Below, one piece after another: positions 13,456-22,075 of a stretch of 37,800 nt of DNA. The notes beneath the pieces are model-generated. The model made no database searches and had not been told where the DNA came from. It worked only from the letters and a program-made list of their open reading frames with translations. The translations under genes were made by a program, and so were the position numbers. Position 1 is the first letter of the stretch, and the number at the start of each line of letters is the position of its first letter. Source of the stretch: H2-BAC3 sp045863035 (GTDB taxonomy: Bacteria; Bacteroidota; Ignavibacteria; Ignavibacteriales; Ignavibacteriaceae); contig BTUV01000019.1 of assembly GCA_045863035.1 (NCBI GenBank), forward strand, positions 1 through 37,800, written 5' to 3'.

Positions 13456-15747
13456 GTGAACAAATTACAGTTGCTGTATATTTTCCTATTGTGTGCTTTT
13501 TCCGCCTTTCCGCAGGTGGCACCTTCTTTAGATAGTCTGATGAAGGTTGTAGATGCGCAAAAGGGAGAGGTAAAAGCTCAGACTTTGCTTATCCTTTCAG
13601 CCGAAACCCGGCTGGAAGATTTAGCACGCTCATACACATACGCTCGTGAAGCACTCGCCATTTATACTTCCGTCGGTAATTTTTCCGGAAAAGCTAAAGC
13701 CGGGCTTGAACTCGCCCTCTGTTATTTCAATGAACAAAAATATTCCGAAAGCACCCGTGCCCTCAATATAGCTATGGCGGATGCAAGAAGCGGAAAGGAT
13801 TCTGTTTCTTACGCTTTAATCATCAGCAGTCTGGCTGACATCATTGAGAAGGAAGGAAGAACCGATGAAGCCATACGTCTGCATGAAGAAGCATTTGGCA
13901 TCCTGTCCAGATTCGGTGAGGAACGCGCTGCTTCTGTGGAACTGGCGAGCATTGGTCTGATATTTTGGAGGAGGGGAGACAATCTGCCGGCACTTAAACT
14001 CTTCCGCGATGCTTACGAAATCCGTAAAAAGCTGGGGCTTAAACGCAGTATGGCAATGGCTCTGAATAATATCGGGGTAGTTTATTGGAGGATGGGAATT
14101 TACGAGAAATCATTTGAGGCATACTCTGAATCATTTGAACTACGCAAAGCGATAAATGATATACGAGGCATGATTATTACCACCAATAACATCGGACTGA
14201 TATTTCTCAAACTGCGGAATTTCCCGAAAGCTCATGAGCACTTTATCGGCGCGTTACAGGAGTCAAAAGAAGATTCGTATATATTCGGTGAGGCATATTC
14301 TCATTTTAATCTGGCGGACTATTATCTTACTATAGAAAAGTATGACAGTGCACTGGCACACGCGTCAACCGCGGTTTCCCTTTATAATTCATTCAAGGAG
14401 CATAACTCTGTTGCCAACGGGATGAATTACATCGGTCGCGCGCAACAAGGTTTGGGTAATCTGCAGCTTGCGGAAAAATACTTCCTCGCGGCTATTGACA
14501 CTGCAAACATTATTGATGATAAATTTTCTAAGTCAGCATCATATCACGCGCTTGCAAAATTATACATGGTTAAGGGAAATCTCAGCGATGCGCTTCGCTA
14601 CGGTAAACTTGCTGAGATTAATGCCGGCAGTAATAATACTAATCAGCTCCGGGCTGATCTGAACCTGCTCTACTCAGAAGTTTATAATAAAACCGGCGAC
14701 TACCGAAACGCTTATCAGGCCCTTAAAAACTACTCTGCTCTCAAAGACAGCCAGTCTGTTGAACGGTTGAATCATGCAATGGTCAACTGGCAGATTCAAT
14801 ACGAAATACAGTCAGTGGAAAAAGAAAATCTGCTGCTCAAGACTGAAAAAGAAATTGCTGAAGCTAATTTGCAGAATGCCAGACTTATGAGGAATTTTCT
14901 CATCATTATAGTATTTCTCATTCTCGGCTCATTTATCTGGATATATACACTTTACAAAAAAAATCAAAAAGCCGATAACGCAGTCAGACAGCAGCGAGAG
15001 GAATTGAAGCGGCTGAATGAAGAACTTGCCCATCAGAACAGCGCGCTTGCTGAAACGAATAAGACAAAAGATAAACTGTTTTCAATTATCTCTCACGACC
15101 TGACCAGCCCGTTTCAGGCGCTGCTCGGCAATTCGGAAATTCTGGTAAGTGATATTGACGATCTAAGTAAACAGGAAATTAAGGAGTTTGCAACTGATAT
15201 AGGCAAGGCATCCAAGAATCTGCTTTACCTCACCAGAAATCTTCTGACCTGGTCAAGAGTGCAGACGAACCGGATTACTGTTCATCCTGAAAACATTGTA
15301 GCGGCTGATATTATCGGAACTGTCAGAGATCTCGCGTCAATTCAGGCAGGCGTAAAAAATATAACGATAAATGCATCTGTCAGCGGCAACATACAGATAT
15401 ATACAGACCGCCAGATTCTTTCAAATATTCTGCTTAATCTTCTTTCAAATGCCATTAAGTTTACTGAGGCAGGCGGTGTTATCAGTTTAAGCGCTGCAAC
15501 ATCCGAGGGCAATGAGCATCTGCTCTTTACTGTTTCTGATAACGGTGTCGGCATTGAGCCGGAGCGCCTGAGGATGATGATGGAAACCCAGGACGCCAGT
15601 TCAACCGAAGGAACAAACAGGGAAAAAGGCACAGGACTCGGATTTTTACTTACAAAAGAACTCGTTCAGAAACTCAGCGGTTCTATCACCGGCAGCAGCA
15701 CCGTAGGAGAGGGTTCAACCTTTACAGTTTCTCTTCCGCTAAATTGA
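13456..15747 (+). CDS. TPR-sensor histidine kinase
   Basis: A 763-residue membrane sensor kinase. After a signal peptide (NKLQLLYIFLLCAFSAFPQ), residues ~25-430 form periplasmic tetratricopeptide repeats (for example ALNNIGVVYWRMGIYEKSFEAY and TTNNIGLIFLKLRNFPKAHEHF). A transmembrane helix lies at about 479-500 (FLIIIVFLILGSFIWIYTLY), followed by a coiled coil (QQREELKRLNEELAHQNSAL), a HisKA domain with phospho-acceptor His547 (SIISHDLTSPFQAL) and an HATPase domain with N box NLLSNAIKF, G1 DNGVGI and G2 GTGLGF. It starts at GTG, as no ATG fits the signal peptide. No response regulator is adjacent, so its partner lies elsewhere. TPR ectodomains of this type in Bacteroidota usually sense envelope or protein cues. 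The signal here is unknown. Confidence 0.93.
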   Translation: MNKLQLLYIFLLCAFSAFPQVAPSLDSLMKVVDAQKGEVKAQTLLILSAETRLEDLARSYTYAREALAIYTSVGNFSGKAKAGLELALCYFNEQKYSESTRALNIAMADARSGKDSVSYALIISSLADIIEKEGRTDEAIRLHEEAFGILSRFGEERAASVELASIGLIFWRRGDNLPALKLFRDAYEIRKKLGLKRSMAMALNNIGVVYWRMGIYEKSFEAYSESFELRKAINDIRGMIITTNNIGLIFLKLRNFPKAHEHFIGALQESKEDSYIFGEAYSHFNLADYYLTIEKYDSALAHASTAVSLYNSFKEHNSVANGMNYIGRAQQGLGNLQLAEKYFLAAIDTANIIDDKFSKSASYHALAKLYMVKGNLSDALRYGKLAEINAGSNNTNQLRADLNLLYSEVYNKTGDYRNAYQALKNYSALKDSQSVERLNHAMVNWQIQYEIQSVEKENLLLKTEKEIAEANLQNARLMRNFLIIIVFLILGSFIWIYTLYKKNQKADNAVRQQREELKRLNEELAHQNSALAETNKTKDKLFSIISHDLTSPFQALLGNSEILVSDIDDLSKQEIKEFATDIGKASKNLLYLTRNLLTWSRVQTNRITVHPENIVAADIIGTVRDLASIQAGVKNITINASVSGNIQIYTDRQILSNILLNLLSNAIKFTEAGGVISLSAATSEGNEHLLFTVSDNGVGIEPERLRMMMETQDASSTEGTNREKGTGLGFLLTKELVQKLSGSITGSSTVGEGSTFTVSLPLN

Positions 15748-15812
15748 CAGTTATTTTCCCATTCCCTTAAAAAAGGTAATTTTCCCTTTGTAATTCCTCC
15801 CTCAGCAGTTGT

Positions 15813-15826
15813 AATTTGCGCAAATT
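15813..15826. promoter_or_regulatory. 14-bp perfect palindrome upstream of MFS gene
   Basis: AATTTGCGCAAATT is perfectly self-complementary and ends 36 bp before the MFS start codon, in the 115-bp gap after the kinase. It is a plausible dimeric-regulator operator. No regulator gene is adjacent, so the binding protein is unknown. Confidence 0.4.
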
Positions 15827-15862
15827 CTTTTTTTTCTTCATTCACCGCGGAGCATCGCGCAA

Positions 15863-17218
15863 ATGGACCAGAGCCCAGACACCAGCCCGAATGAATTCTA
15901 TGAATTCGAAAAACCGGAATCACTCACCAAAGTTATAACCGCTTCTTCAGTCGGTACGATGATTGAATGGTACGACTTTTATATATTCGGAAGTCTGGCA
16001 ACAGTCATCGCCGGAAAGTTCTATCAGACCGGAACCGCCTTAGGTGACATTATAGCATGGCTGGCGGCTTTCGCAGTCGGGTTTATCGTGCGCCCGTTCG
16101 GGGCTCTTTTCTTCGGAAGAATCGGGGACCTTATCGGCAGAAAATATACATTTTTAATTACCATGAGCTTAATGGGGCTTTGTACCTTCGCAGTGGGACT
16201 ACTGCCCACAAGCGAAACAATAGGACCGGCAGCAGGCATTATCCTTATTGTGCTTAGAATACTACAAGGACTGGCGCTCGGAGGAGAGTATGGAGGTGCA
16301 GCGACCTACATTGCTGAACATGCACCTTCGGGAAAGCGGGGTTACTATACAAGTTTTATTCAGATAACTGCTACCGCAGGGCTGTTTTTGTCTCTGGGTG
16401 TCATCCTGGTCACCCGCCAGATCATCGGCGAGGAAGCATTTTCTGATTATGGCTGGCGAATTCCTTTTCTCATTTCCATCATTCTTGTCGCGGTGTCCCT
16501 ATATATACGAGTTTCCTTGAAAGAGTCTCCCCTCTTTAACAAACTGAAAAAAGAAGGAAAAATTTCAAAAAATCCGCTAAAGGAAAGCTTTGCTAACAAA
16601 GAAAATCTGCGGATGGTGCTTCTCGCCTTATTTGGCGCCACCATGGGCCAGGGTGTGGTCTGGTACACCGGTCAGTTTTACGCGCTCTTTTATCTGCAGA
16701 AGATATTTAATGTTCCTCTGGTGGACTCAAATATGATTGTAGGAGGCGCGCTTCTTCTTGCCTCTCCGCTCTTCATCGTAACCGGCTGGCTCTCAGACCG
16801 CGTTGGCAGAAAACCAATCATCCTTGGAGGAATGCTTGCCGCCGCGCTCACTTATATACCAATATATACCATCATGGAGCACTTTAAACCGGGTCCGGAT
16901 TATGACCCGTATATGCTGGCATTTCTTGTATTCATTCAGGTGATCTATGTCACCATGGTTTACGGACCAATCGCTGCATTTCTGGTTGAACTTTTCCCGA
17001 CAAGAATCAGATATACATCAATGTCACTCCCCTATCATATCGGCAATGGAGTAATTGGCGGGCTGGTTCCTATCATCGGGCTGACACTTATCGAAACAAC
17101 CGGCAATCATCTTGCAGGGCTCTGGTACCCGATTGCCATTGCATCTGTTTCATTTATCATCGGTTTTTTCTTTATCCCCGAAACAAGACACATTGAACTG
17201 GATGATACACATCTTTAG
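15863..17218 (+). CDS. MFS transporter, metabolite:H+ symporter (MHS) type
   Basis: A 451-residue inner-membrane transporter with about 12 hydrophobic helices. The MHS-family opening SSVGTMIEWYDFYIFG is clear, as are motif A in the first half (GRIGDLIGRK), the RILQGLALGGEYGGA helix, motif A in the second half (GWLSDRVGRK) and ELFPTRIRYTSMSLPYH. Relatives (ProP, KgtP, ShiA) import proline/betaine, alpha-ketoglutarate or shikimate with protons. The substrate here is not predictable. It starts at ATG. A heptad repeat begins directly after its TAG stop and no terminator is seen. Confidence 0.92.
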   Translation: MDQSPDTSPNEFYEFEKPESLTKVITASSVGTMIEWYDFYIFGSLATVIAGKFYQTGTALGDIIAWLAAFAVGFIVRPFGALFFGRIGDLIGRKYTFLITMSLMGLCTFAVGLLPTSETIGPAAGIILIVLRILQGLALGGEYGGAATYIAEHAPSGKRGYYTSFIQITATAGLFLSLGVILVTRQIIGEEAFSDYGWRIPFLISIILVAVSLYIRVSLKESPLFNKLKKEGKISKNPLKESFANKENLRMVLLALFGATMGQGVVWYTGQFYALFYLQKIFNVPLVDSNMIVGGALLLASPLFIVTGWLSDRVGRKPIILGGMLAAALTYIPIYTIMEHFKPGPDYDPYMLAFLVFIQVIYVTMVYGPIAAFLVELFPTRIRYTSMSLPYHIGNGVIGGLVPIIGLTLIETTGNHLAGLWYPIAIASVSFIIGFFFIPETRHIELDDTHL

Positions 17219-17252
17219 AATTATGAATTATGAAGTATGAAGTATGAATTGA
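17219..17252. repeat. Heptad array directly after the MFS stop codon
   Basis: AATTATGAATTATGAAGTATGAAGTATGAATT follows the stop codon with no spacer. It uses the same 7-bp units as at 27-80, 343-392 and 24524-24569. Confidence 0.75.
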
Positions 17253-17297
17253 TTGCGAAAATTACTGAAACAAATTATAGTTCAGAATAAAATTTTT

Positions 17298-17370
17298 CGT
17301 GGAGACCTTGCAATCGCCGCTGCCAATTTATATAACAAGGCAACCCGTCTCGGCGATTGCAGCGTCTCAA
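17298..17370. repeat. Palindromic hairpin element, copy B
   Basis: GAGACCTTGCAATCGCCG (17302-17319) pairs with CGGCGATTGCAGCGTCTC (17351-17368), two mismatches in 18. The sequence after it (cgaggacaagaacgactgc...) resembles that after the tandem array at 25220-25260, so the element extends past the hairpin. A short + strand reading frame through the region is low-complexity and not credible as a gene. Confidence 0.7.
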
Positions 17371-17530
17371 ACCCACCGAGGACAAGAACGACTGCAAGGA
17401 CACAAAGGACAATAACGACGATGAGGACTTCGACTAAAGAAACAAAACACCTCCCTTACGAATTATTTTGTAAATACAATCAGATCACGAACCACAAATT
17501 TCTCAATAATAATGGTCAGCTTGTTGAGTA

Positions 17531-17564
17531 AAACAAAAAAGGCCGGCATATATATACCGACCTT
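17531..17564 (-). terminator. tmRNA terminator
   Basis: On the minus strand AAGGTCGGTATA pairs with TATGCCGGCCTT (17539-17564) in a nearly unbroken 11-12-bp stem with two G-T pairs, followed by TTTTTTGTTTT. It lies just after the CCA end of the tmRNA. Confidence 0.88.
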
Positions 17565-17569
17565 ATAAT

Positions 17570-17923
<354 letters not shown>

Positions 17924-18472
17924 TTATTTTTTCCAGGGAGTATCTGCTTTTCCTTCAAGCTTATTGAGATACCGGGCGAGAACAAAAAGAAGATCTGAAA
18001 CCCTGTTTACAAAAATAACTATTTTCTTGTTAATTTCTTCCTTTTCTGACAGGGTAACAATACGCCTCTCCGCCCGCCTGCAGACTGTCCGGGCTAAATG
18101 AGCGTAGGAAGCCGCTTTCGTGCCACCGGGGAGGATAAAATTCCGGAGTGGCTCCAGCTCTGCTTCAAGTTCATCAATGACTTTTTCTGCTTGCGCTATC
18201 TGCTCATCCCCCACCCTGGGAATGCTGAAATGCGTTGATGTATAATCTAAAGGAGTGGCAAGATCTGAGCCCACATTAAATAACTGGTTTTGAAGAAAGC
18301 TGATTATTTCCAGTATTTTAGGGTCATTACATTCAGTTGGAATAAGCCCCAGAACGGAATTCAGTTCATCCACAGTTCCGTAGGCCTCAATTCGGTTTGA
18401 ATCTTTAGCCACTCTGCCGCCGCCGAAAAGACCTGTCTGACCTCCATCCCCCGTCTTTGTATAAATTTTCAT
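17924..18472 (-). CDS. pduO: Cob(I)alamin adenosyltransferase, PduO type
   Basis: Makes adenosylcobalamin from cob(I)alamin and ATP. The 182-residue protein has the N-terminal ATP-binding signature IYTKTGDGGQTGLFGG, EAYGTVDELNS, FILPGGTKAASYAHLARTVCRRAERR and a C-terminal NRVSDLLFVLAR, all standard for the PduO/MMAB trimer family, at normal length. Its ATG overlaps the ygfZ stop by one base (TAATG). Its TAA is followed with no gap by the tmRNA. AdoCbl points to B12-dependent enzymes such as methylmalonyl-CoA mutase elsewhere in the genome. The gene symbol denotes the family, as no pdu operon is present. Confidence 0.95.
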   Translation of the reverse strand: MKIYTKTGDGGQTGLFGGGRVAKDSNRIEAYGTVDELNSVLGLIPTECNDPKILEIISFLQNQLFNVGSDLATPLDYTSTHFSIPRVGDEQIAQAEKVIDELEAELEPLRNFILPGGTKAASYAHLARTVCRRAERRIVTLSEKEEINKKIVIFVNRVSDLLFVLARYLNKLEGKADTPWKK

Positions 18473-19554
18473 TAGACGAGCTTTCTGAAAGGTAACGAAT
18501 GAATTTTGACCGGATGCTGCTTTCCATCATCGAGGATATATATGTCCTTTTCTCCTGAAAGATATGCTTTTCTGATTACCGCTAATCCTTTATATCCGGA
18601 TTTAGGGTCCTTCACCGCTGAAGTTATTTTACCAACTTCCTTATTGTCATCATCCACAATCACCGCCGGCAGCTTAACAGGGAAGGAGTTTTCCATCACC
18701 ACGCCCGTCAGTAATTTCTGTACTTTGTCATAAGAATCAAGCCGGGCAATCACTTCCTGCCCGATGTAGCACCCTTTGGTAAAACTGACTTCATGGATAA
18801 GATTCACCTCATGCGGATTAAACTCATCTGTCAGTTCCCCTGCTTCCGGAATTCCCTGCTCTACCCGGTAAAGTTCAGCAGCATCATATCCGATAAACGA
18901 AAAATCAAAGAGCACTTTAATCGCCTGAAGATGAGCCAGTAAATCAGCTAACAATGAATGCTCAAACAAGAGCAACACTGCCTCACGGTTATTTTTACCA
19001 CGATGGTTTAATACTGAAAGACCTTCAAAAACATTGTCATACTTTTGCTGCGTATCTGGCTGCTGAGTGCTATACGAGGGTCCCAGCAGTAACGTTGCAA
19101 ATGAGGAAAGCTGCCCGCCGCTTATTTCCAGCAAACTGAGAATGTCTGTCATATCCTCAATATGAACATCATCCGTAATAATGAATCTTGATATCCATGC
19201 GGTCACAACATCTTTTTTGGGGAGAGCACCTAAAACCAGAAGGTTATTTTCCTGTCTGAGAATCAAAACAGAATCAAGTATTCGTCCTTTATCAGTTGTA
19301 AAGATGGTTTTCCGTGTCTGGTTTACCGCCAAATCCTTTAAGTTGTTTGTAGATATTCTATTAAGAAAATCAAGTGCATCCCCCCCGCTTAGTTTGAGGA
19401 TATATATCTGAGCCAAAAAGCGCATGCCAACACCTGTGTGAAGCGCTTCATACTCCTTCATAGTATTTTCATACCACCGGACTCTCTCACCGTCAAACAC
19501 GGGCTGCAGGCCGAATGTTTCCTGTATAATCTCTGCAATTTCTTTTTGTTTCAT
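18472..19554 (-). CDS. ygfZ: YgfZ/GcvT-like folate-binding protein
   Basis: A 360-residue member of the YgfZ/IBA57 family, which uses tetrahydrofolate to help assemble or repair certain Fe-S enzymes. The diagnostic motif K-G-C-Y-I-G-Q-E is present (FTKGCYIGQEVIARL), along with RVEQGIPEAGELTDEFNPHEV and the N-terminal FLNRISTNN block. The C-terminal barrel (PVIVDD... GYKGLAVIRKAYL) is also present. It is cytoplasmic. Translational coupling to the cobalamin adenosyltransferase is tight. A Fe-S maintenance factor fits a genome with many Fe-S and cytochrome proteins. Confidence 0.93.
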   Translation of the reverse strand: MKQKEIAEIIQETFGLQPVFDGERVRWYENTMKEYEALHTGVGMRFLAQIYILKLSGGDALDFLNRISTNNLKDLAVNQTRKTIFTTDKGRILDSVLILRQENNLLVLGALPKKDVVTAWISRFIITDDVHIEDMTDILSLLEISGGQLSSFATLLLGPSYSTQQPDTQQKYDNVFEGLSVLNHRGKNNREAVLLLFEHSLLADLLAHLQAIKVLFDFSFIGYDAAELYRVEQGIPEAGELTDEFNPHEVNLIHEVSFTKGCYIGQEVIARLDSYDKVQKLLTGVVMENSFPVKLPAVIVDDDNKEVGKITSAVKDPKSGYKGLAVIRKAYLSGEKDIYILDDGKQHPVKIHSLPFRKLV

Positions 19555-19565
19555 GCCTGTATATA

Positions 19566-20426
19566 CTAATATTTTCTGGTCATACGGGGATTTCTGGTAT
19601 TCACATAGACAGTATCTTTCCAGATAAAACCGATAGAATCAAGAAATGTTCTGGAAGAATCAGTGTAAAATACCCGCCACTCATAATAATCGGGGATGCT
19701 GTCCTGATTGATATCAGCAACCCTTCTTCGCCTGATATGCCCTTCATAGACATTCAGCAGGTGAGGTTTATTCTCAAGTCCGTTGACAAGAAAAAATTTA
19801 TATTCATCATTAGAAAGCTGCGGAGCGCTGAAGAAATGAACATTCACAAAAGGAATCTTTAACTGACCCCAGGTGCTGTAGGTAAAATTCATCAGCCCGC
19901 CGCTCTGCGGAATGATTTCCTCCCAGACCTTCGTGAAATCTGAACTGTCATAGGAAAATAAGGTCAGAAAGAAAAAGGCAGTACCCAGATTGGTCGAATC
20001 ATAATCAACAAAACTGGAATTATAACCTGTAAAATTATCGATCTCAATCAGTTTACCCCCCTCCATGGATTTCACGATGAGAGCAAAAACATATTTCTTT
20101 CCTTTTTCGGTAAAGTAAATAACCGCACCTTTTTTGGCAAAGTTGGTGCTGATATTATCCAGATCAGCCAGGTAACTACCCGGAGGATAATCTTTTATTA
20201 CATGCAATGCCAGATCAAGTGTATCACCCGCAAATCTTGAGACTGCGTTTTTCATTTTTTCCCTGATTACAAACTCCTGGATGCTCATATCAACACTCTG
20301 ATCATCCGCTACATTCTGCCCATCACTTGGCTTTTCAGGTGTCCCCTGAAACCAGTCACAGCCCTGAAAAACAAAAAACAGGGAAAACAAGACAGTCCAT
20401 AGCGCTATCTGTTTTCGAATCGTCAT
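19566..20426 (-). CDS. Lipoprotein of unknown function
   Basis: About 286 residues with a type II signal peptide ending in the lipobox FQGC (hydrophobic LWTVLFSLFFVFQGC), then a Ser/Asp/Gln-rich linker and a soluble domain. No family is recognised. I prefer ATG at 20426 because GGAG lies 5 bases before it. A GTG two codons upstream (20432) is the alternative. It lies 11 bp before ygfZ and 30 bp after the M20 peptidase gene, so all may share a transcript. Most likely an outer-membrane or periplasm-facing lipoprotein. Confidence 0.75.
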   Translation of the reverse strand: MTIRKQIALWTVLFSLFFVFQGCDWFQGTPEKPSDGQNVADDQSVDMSIQEFVIREKMKNAVSRFAGDTLDLALHVIKDYPPGSYLADLDNISTNFAKKGAVIYFTEKGKKYVFALIVKSMEGGKLIEIDNFTGYNSSFVDYDSTNLGTAFFFLTLFSYDSSDFTKVWEEIIPQSGGLMNFTYSTWGQLKIPFVNVHFFSAPQLSNDEYKFFLVNGLENKPHLLNVYEGHIRRRRVADINQDSIPDYYEWRVFYTDSSRTFLDSIGFIWKDTVYVNTRNPRMTRKY

Positions 20427-20462
20427 TACCACTCCATCACCTTCATCTTAATTTACTTCCTG

Positions 20463-21824
20463 TTATTTAGCAAATTCATCAAAGAAATATGCAGAACTTT
20501 CAATACCGAGCAGAAAGTGATTCAGATTAAAATGTTCATCCGGAGAATGAAGATTTTCAGTATTCAGACCCATTCCCATTAAAACGGTAGGAACTTTCAG
20601 AATTCTCTGGAAAGCCGCCACAATAGGTATGCTTCCGCCTTCTCTCATATATACCGTCTTTTTCCTGAATGCCCGCTCCATGGCTTTTGATGCGGCAATC
20701 GAGGCCTTGCTGTCAAGCGGAGTGAGCGCTGCATCACCGCCGTGAAGATCGGTTACCTTTACCGAAACTGACTTAGGGGCAATTGCACGTATATATTTTT
20801 CAAACAGTTTGCCGATTTTTTTTGGTGACTGATTAGCAACAAGGCGCATACTTATTTTCGCGGTTGCCTTTGAGGGGATAATAGTTTTTGCCCCCTGACC
20901 GGTAAATCCGCCAAAGATACCATTGCAGTCAAGAGTAGGACGTGCCCAGGTTCTTTCAAAAGTTGTAAAGCCCTCTTCACCCTGAAGCTGCTTTACGCCA
21001 ATTGCGGCAGCATATTTTTTTTCGCTGAAAGGAAGTTTCGCAAAGTTCTCGCGTTCTTTCTTTGTCAGTTTAACAACATCATCATAAAAACCGGGAATGG
21101 TAATTTTTCCTTTTTTGTCATGCAGTTTTGCAATCATACCGGCTAAGACATTAACCGGATTTGGCACTGCTCCGCCATAAGTTCCTGAATGTAAATCACG
21201 GTTTGGACCGGTAACTTCAACTTCCATGTAGCAGAGACCGCGAAGTCCGTAGGTAAGTGTAGGCACTCCCGGCGCAAAAAGAGAGGTATCTGATATAAGC
21301 ACGGAGTCACACTTTAACAAATCCTTATGCGCATTTATAAACGGCTCAAGATTCGGACTGCCAATTTCTTCCTCCCCTTCAATAAGGAATTTTATATTTA
21401 CCGGAAGTGAGCCGGTTGTTTTCAACCAGCTTTCCACACTCTTAATGTGCATATACATCTGGCCTTTGTCATCGGTCGCGCCACGGGCATAGATTTTGCC
21501 ATCTTTAATTACCGGCTCGAAAGGAGGAGTGCTCCAAAGCTCGATGGGGTCAACCGGCTGGACGTCGTAGTGACCATAGACAAGCACAGTCGGCTTGCCC
21601 GGTGCGTTCAGCCATTCAGCATAAACAATGGGATGCCCCGGTGTATCATAAATAGTGACTTCGCTTATGCCGGCTTCATGAAGCCGTTCCCTGATAAATT
21701 CGGCTGTTCTGCGCATATCAGCTTTATTTTCATCCATAGTACTGATACTCGGTATGCGCAGAAGCTCTGTGAGTTCACTGATAAAACGGTCTTTGTTTTC
21801 AACAATATATTGTTTCTGAGACAT
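20463..21824 (-). CDS. M20 family metallopeptidase (dipeptidase)
   Basis: A 453-residue zinc peptidase of the M20/ArgE/DapE group, closest in style to carnosinase-like dipeptidases. Visible landmarks: VYGHYDVQP (zinc ligand His85), GATDDKGQ (bridging Asp118), EGEEEIGS (catalytic Glu and ligand Glu), ISDTS, DLHSGTYGG of the dimerisation-lid domain and MREGGSIPI. No signal peptide, so cytoplasmic hydrolysis of imported peptides is likely. The specific substrate is unknown. It is transcribed away from lptF across a 250-bp region containing a long inverted repeat. Confidence 0.93.
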   Translation of the reverse strand: MSQKQYIVENKDRFISELTELLRIPSISTMDENKADMRRTAEFIRERLHEAGISEVTIYDTPGHPIVYAEWLNAPGKPTVLVYGHYDVQPVDPIELWSTPPFEPVIKDGKIYARGATDDKGQMYMHIKSVESWLKTTGSLPVNIKFLIEGEEEIGSPNLEPFINAHKDLLKCDSVLISDTSLFAPGVPTLTYGLRGLCYMEVEVTGPNRDLHSGTYGGAVPNPVNVLAGMIAKLHDKKGKITIPGFYDDVVKLTKKERENFAKLPFSEKKYAAAIGVKQLQGEEGFTTFERTWARPTLDCNGIFGGFTGQGAKTIIPSKATAKISMRLVANQSPKKIGKLFEKYIRAIAPKSVSVKVTDLHGGDAALTPLDSKASIAASKAMERAFRKKTVYMREGGSIPIVAAFQRILKVPTVLMGMGLNTENLHSPDEHFNLNHFLLGIESSAYFFDEFAK

Positions 21825-21929
21825 GTATTCTAAACCTTTAAAAAAAATATGTTTTATTAAATCTGTGCGTTACAGTGTGCTTAGCTTTGTTACTTAGACG
21901 TAAAAATGACCGTCAGAACTGATACTACT

Positions 21930-22000
21930 TATTTAACAAGAAAAAGATGGCAAAAATTCCTGCGGTGTACGATGCAAATTTACGGTATTCTTGTTAAATA
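21930..22000. promoter_or_regulatory. 13-bp perfect inverted repeat in the M20/lptF divergent region
   Basis: TATTTAACAAGAA (21930-21942) and TTCTTGTTAAATA (21988-22000) are exact reverse complements, separated by 45 bp (about 5.5 helical turns centre to centre). They sit between two divergent genes. The geometry suits paired operators for a DNA-bending regulator, or the ends of a small insertion. Confidence 0.5.
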
Positions 22001-22075
22001 GAAGCCCCAAATCGGGCGTACTTCTGCTGATTTTGCACGGGTTCTTCAGCCAGAAGCGGCGTATTTGTATATTTG

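Noticed and set aside
17253..17531. A 92-codon + strand reading frame
   Set aside because: Runs through hairpin element B, has low-complexity Thr/Arg composition and no homologous features.
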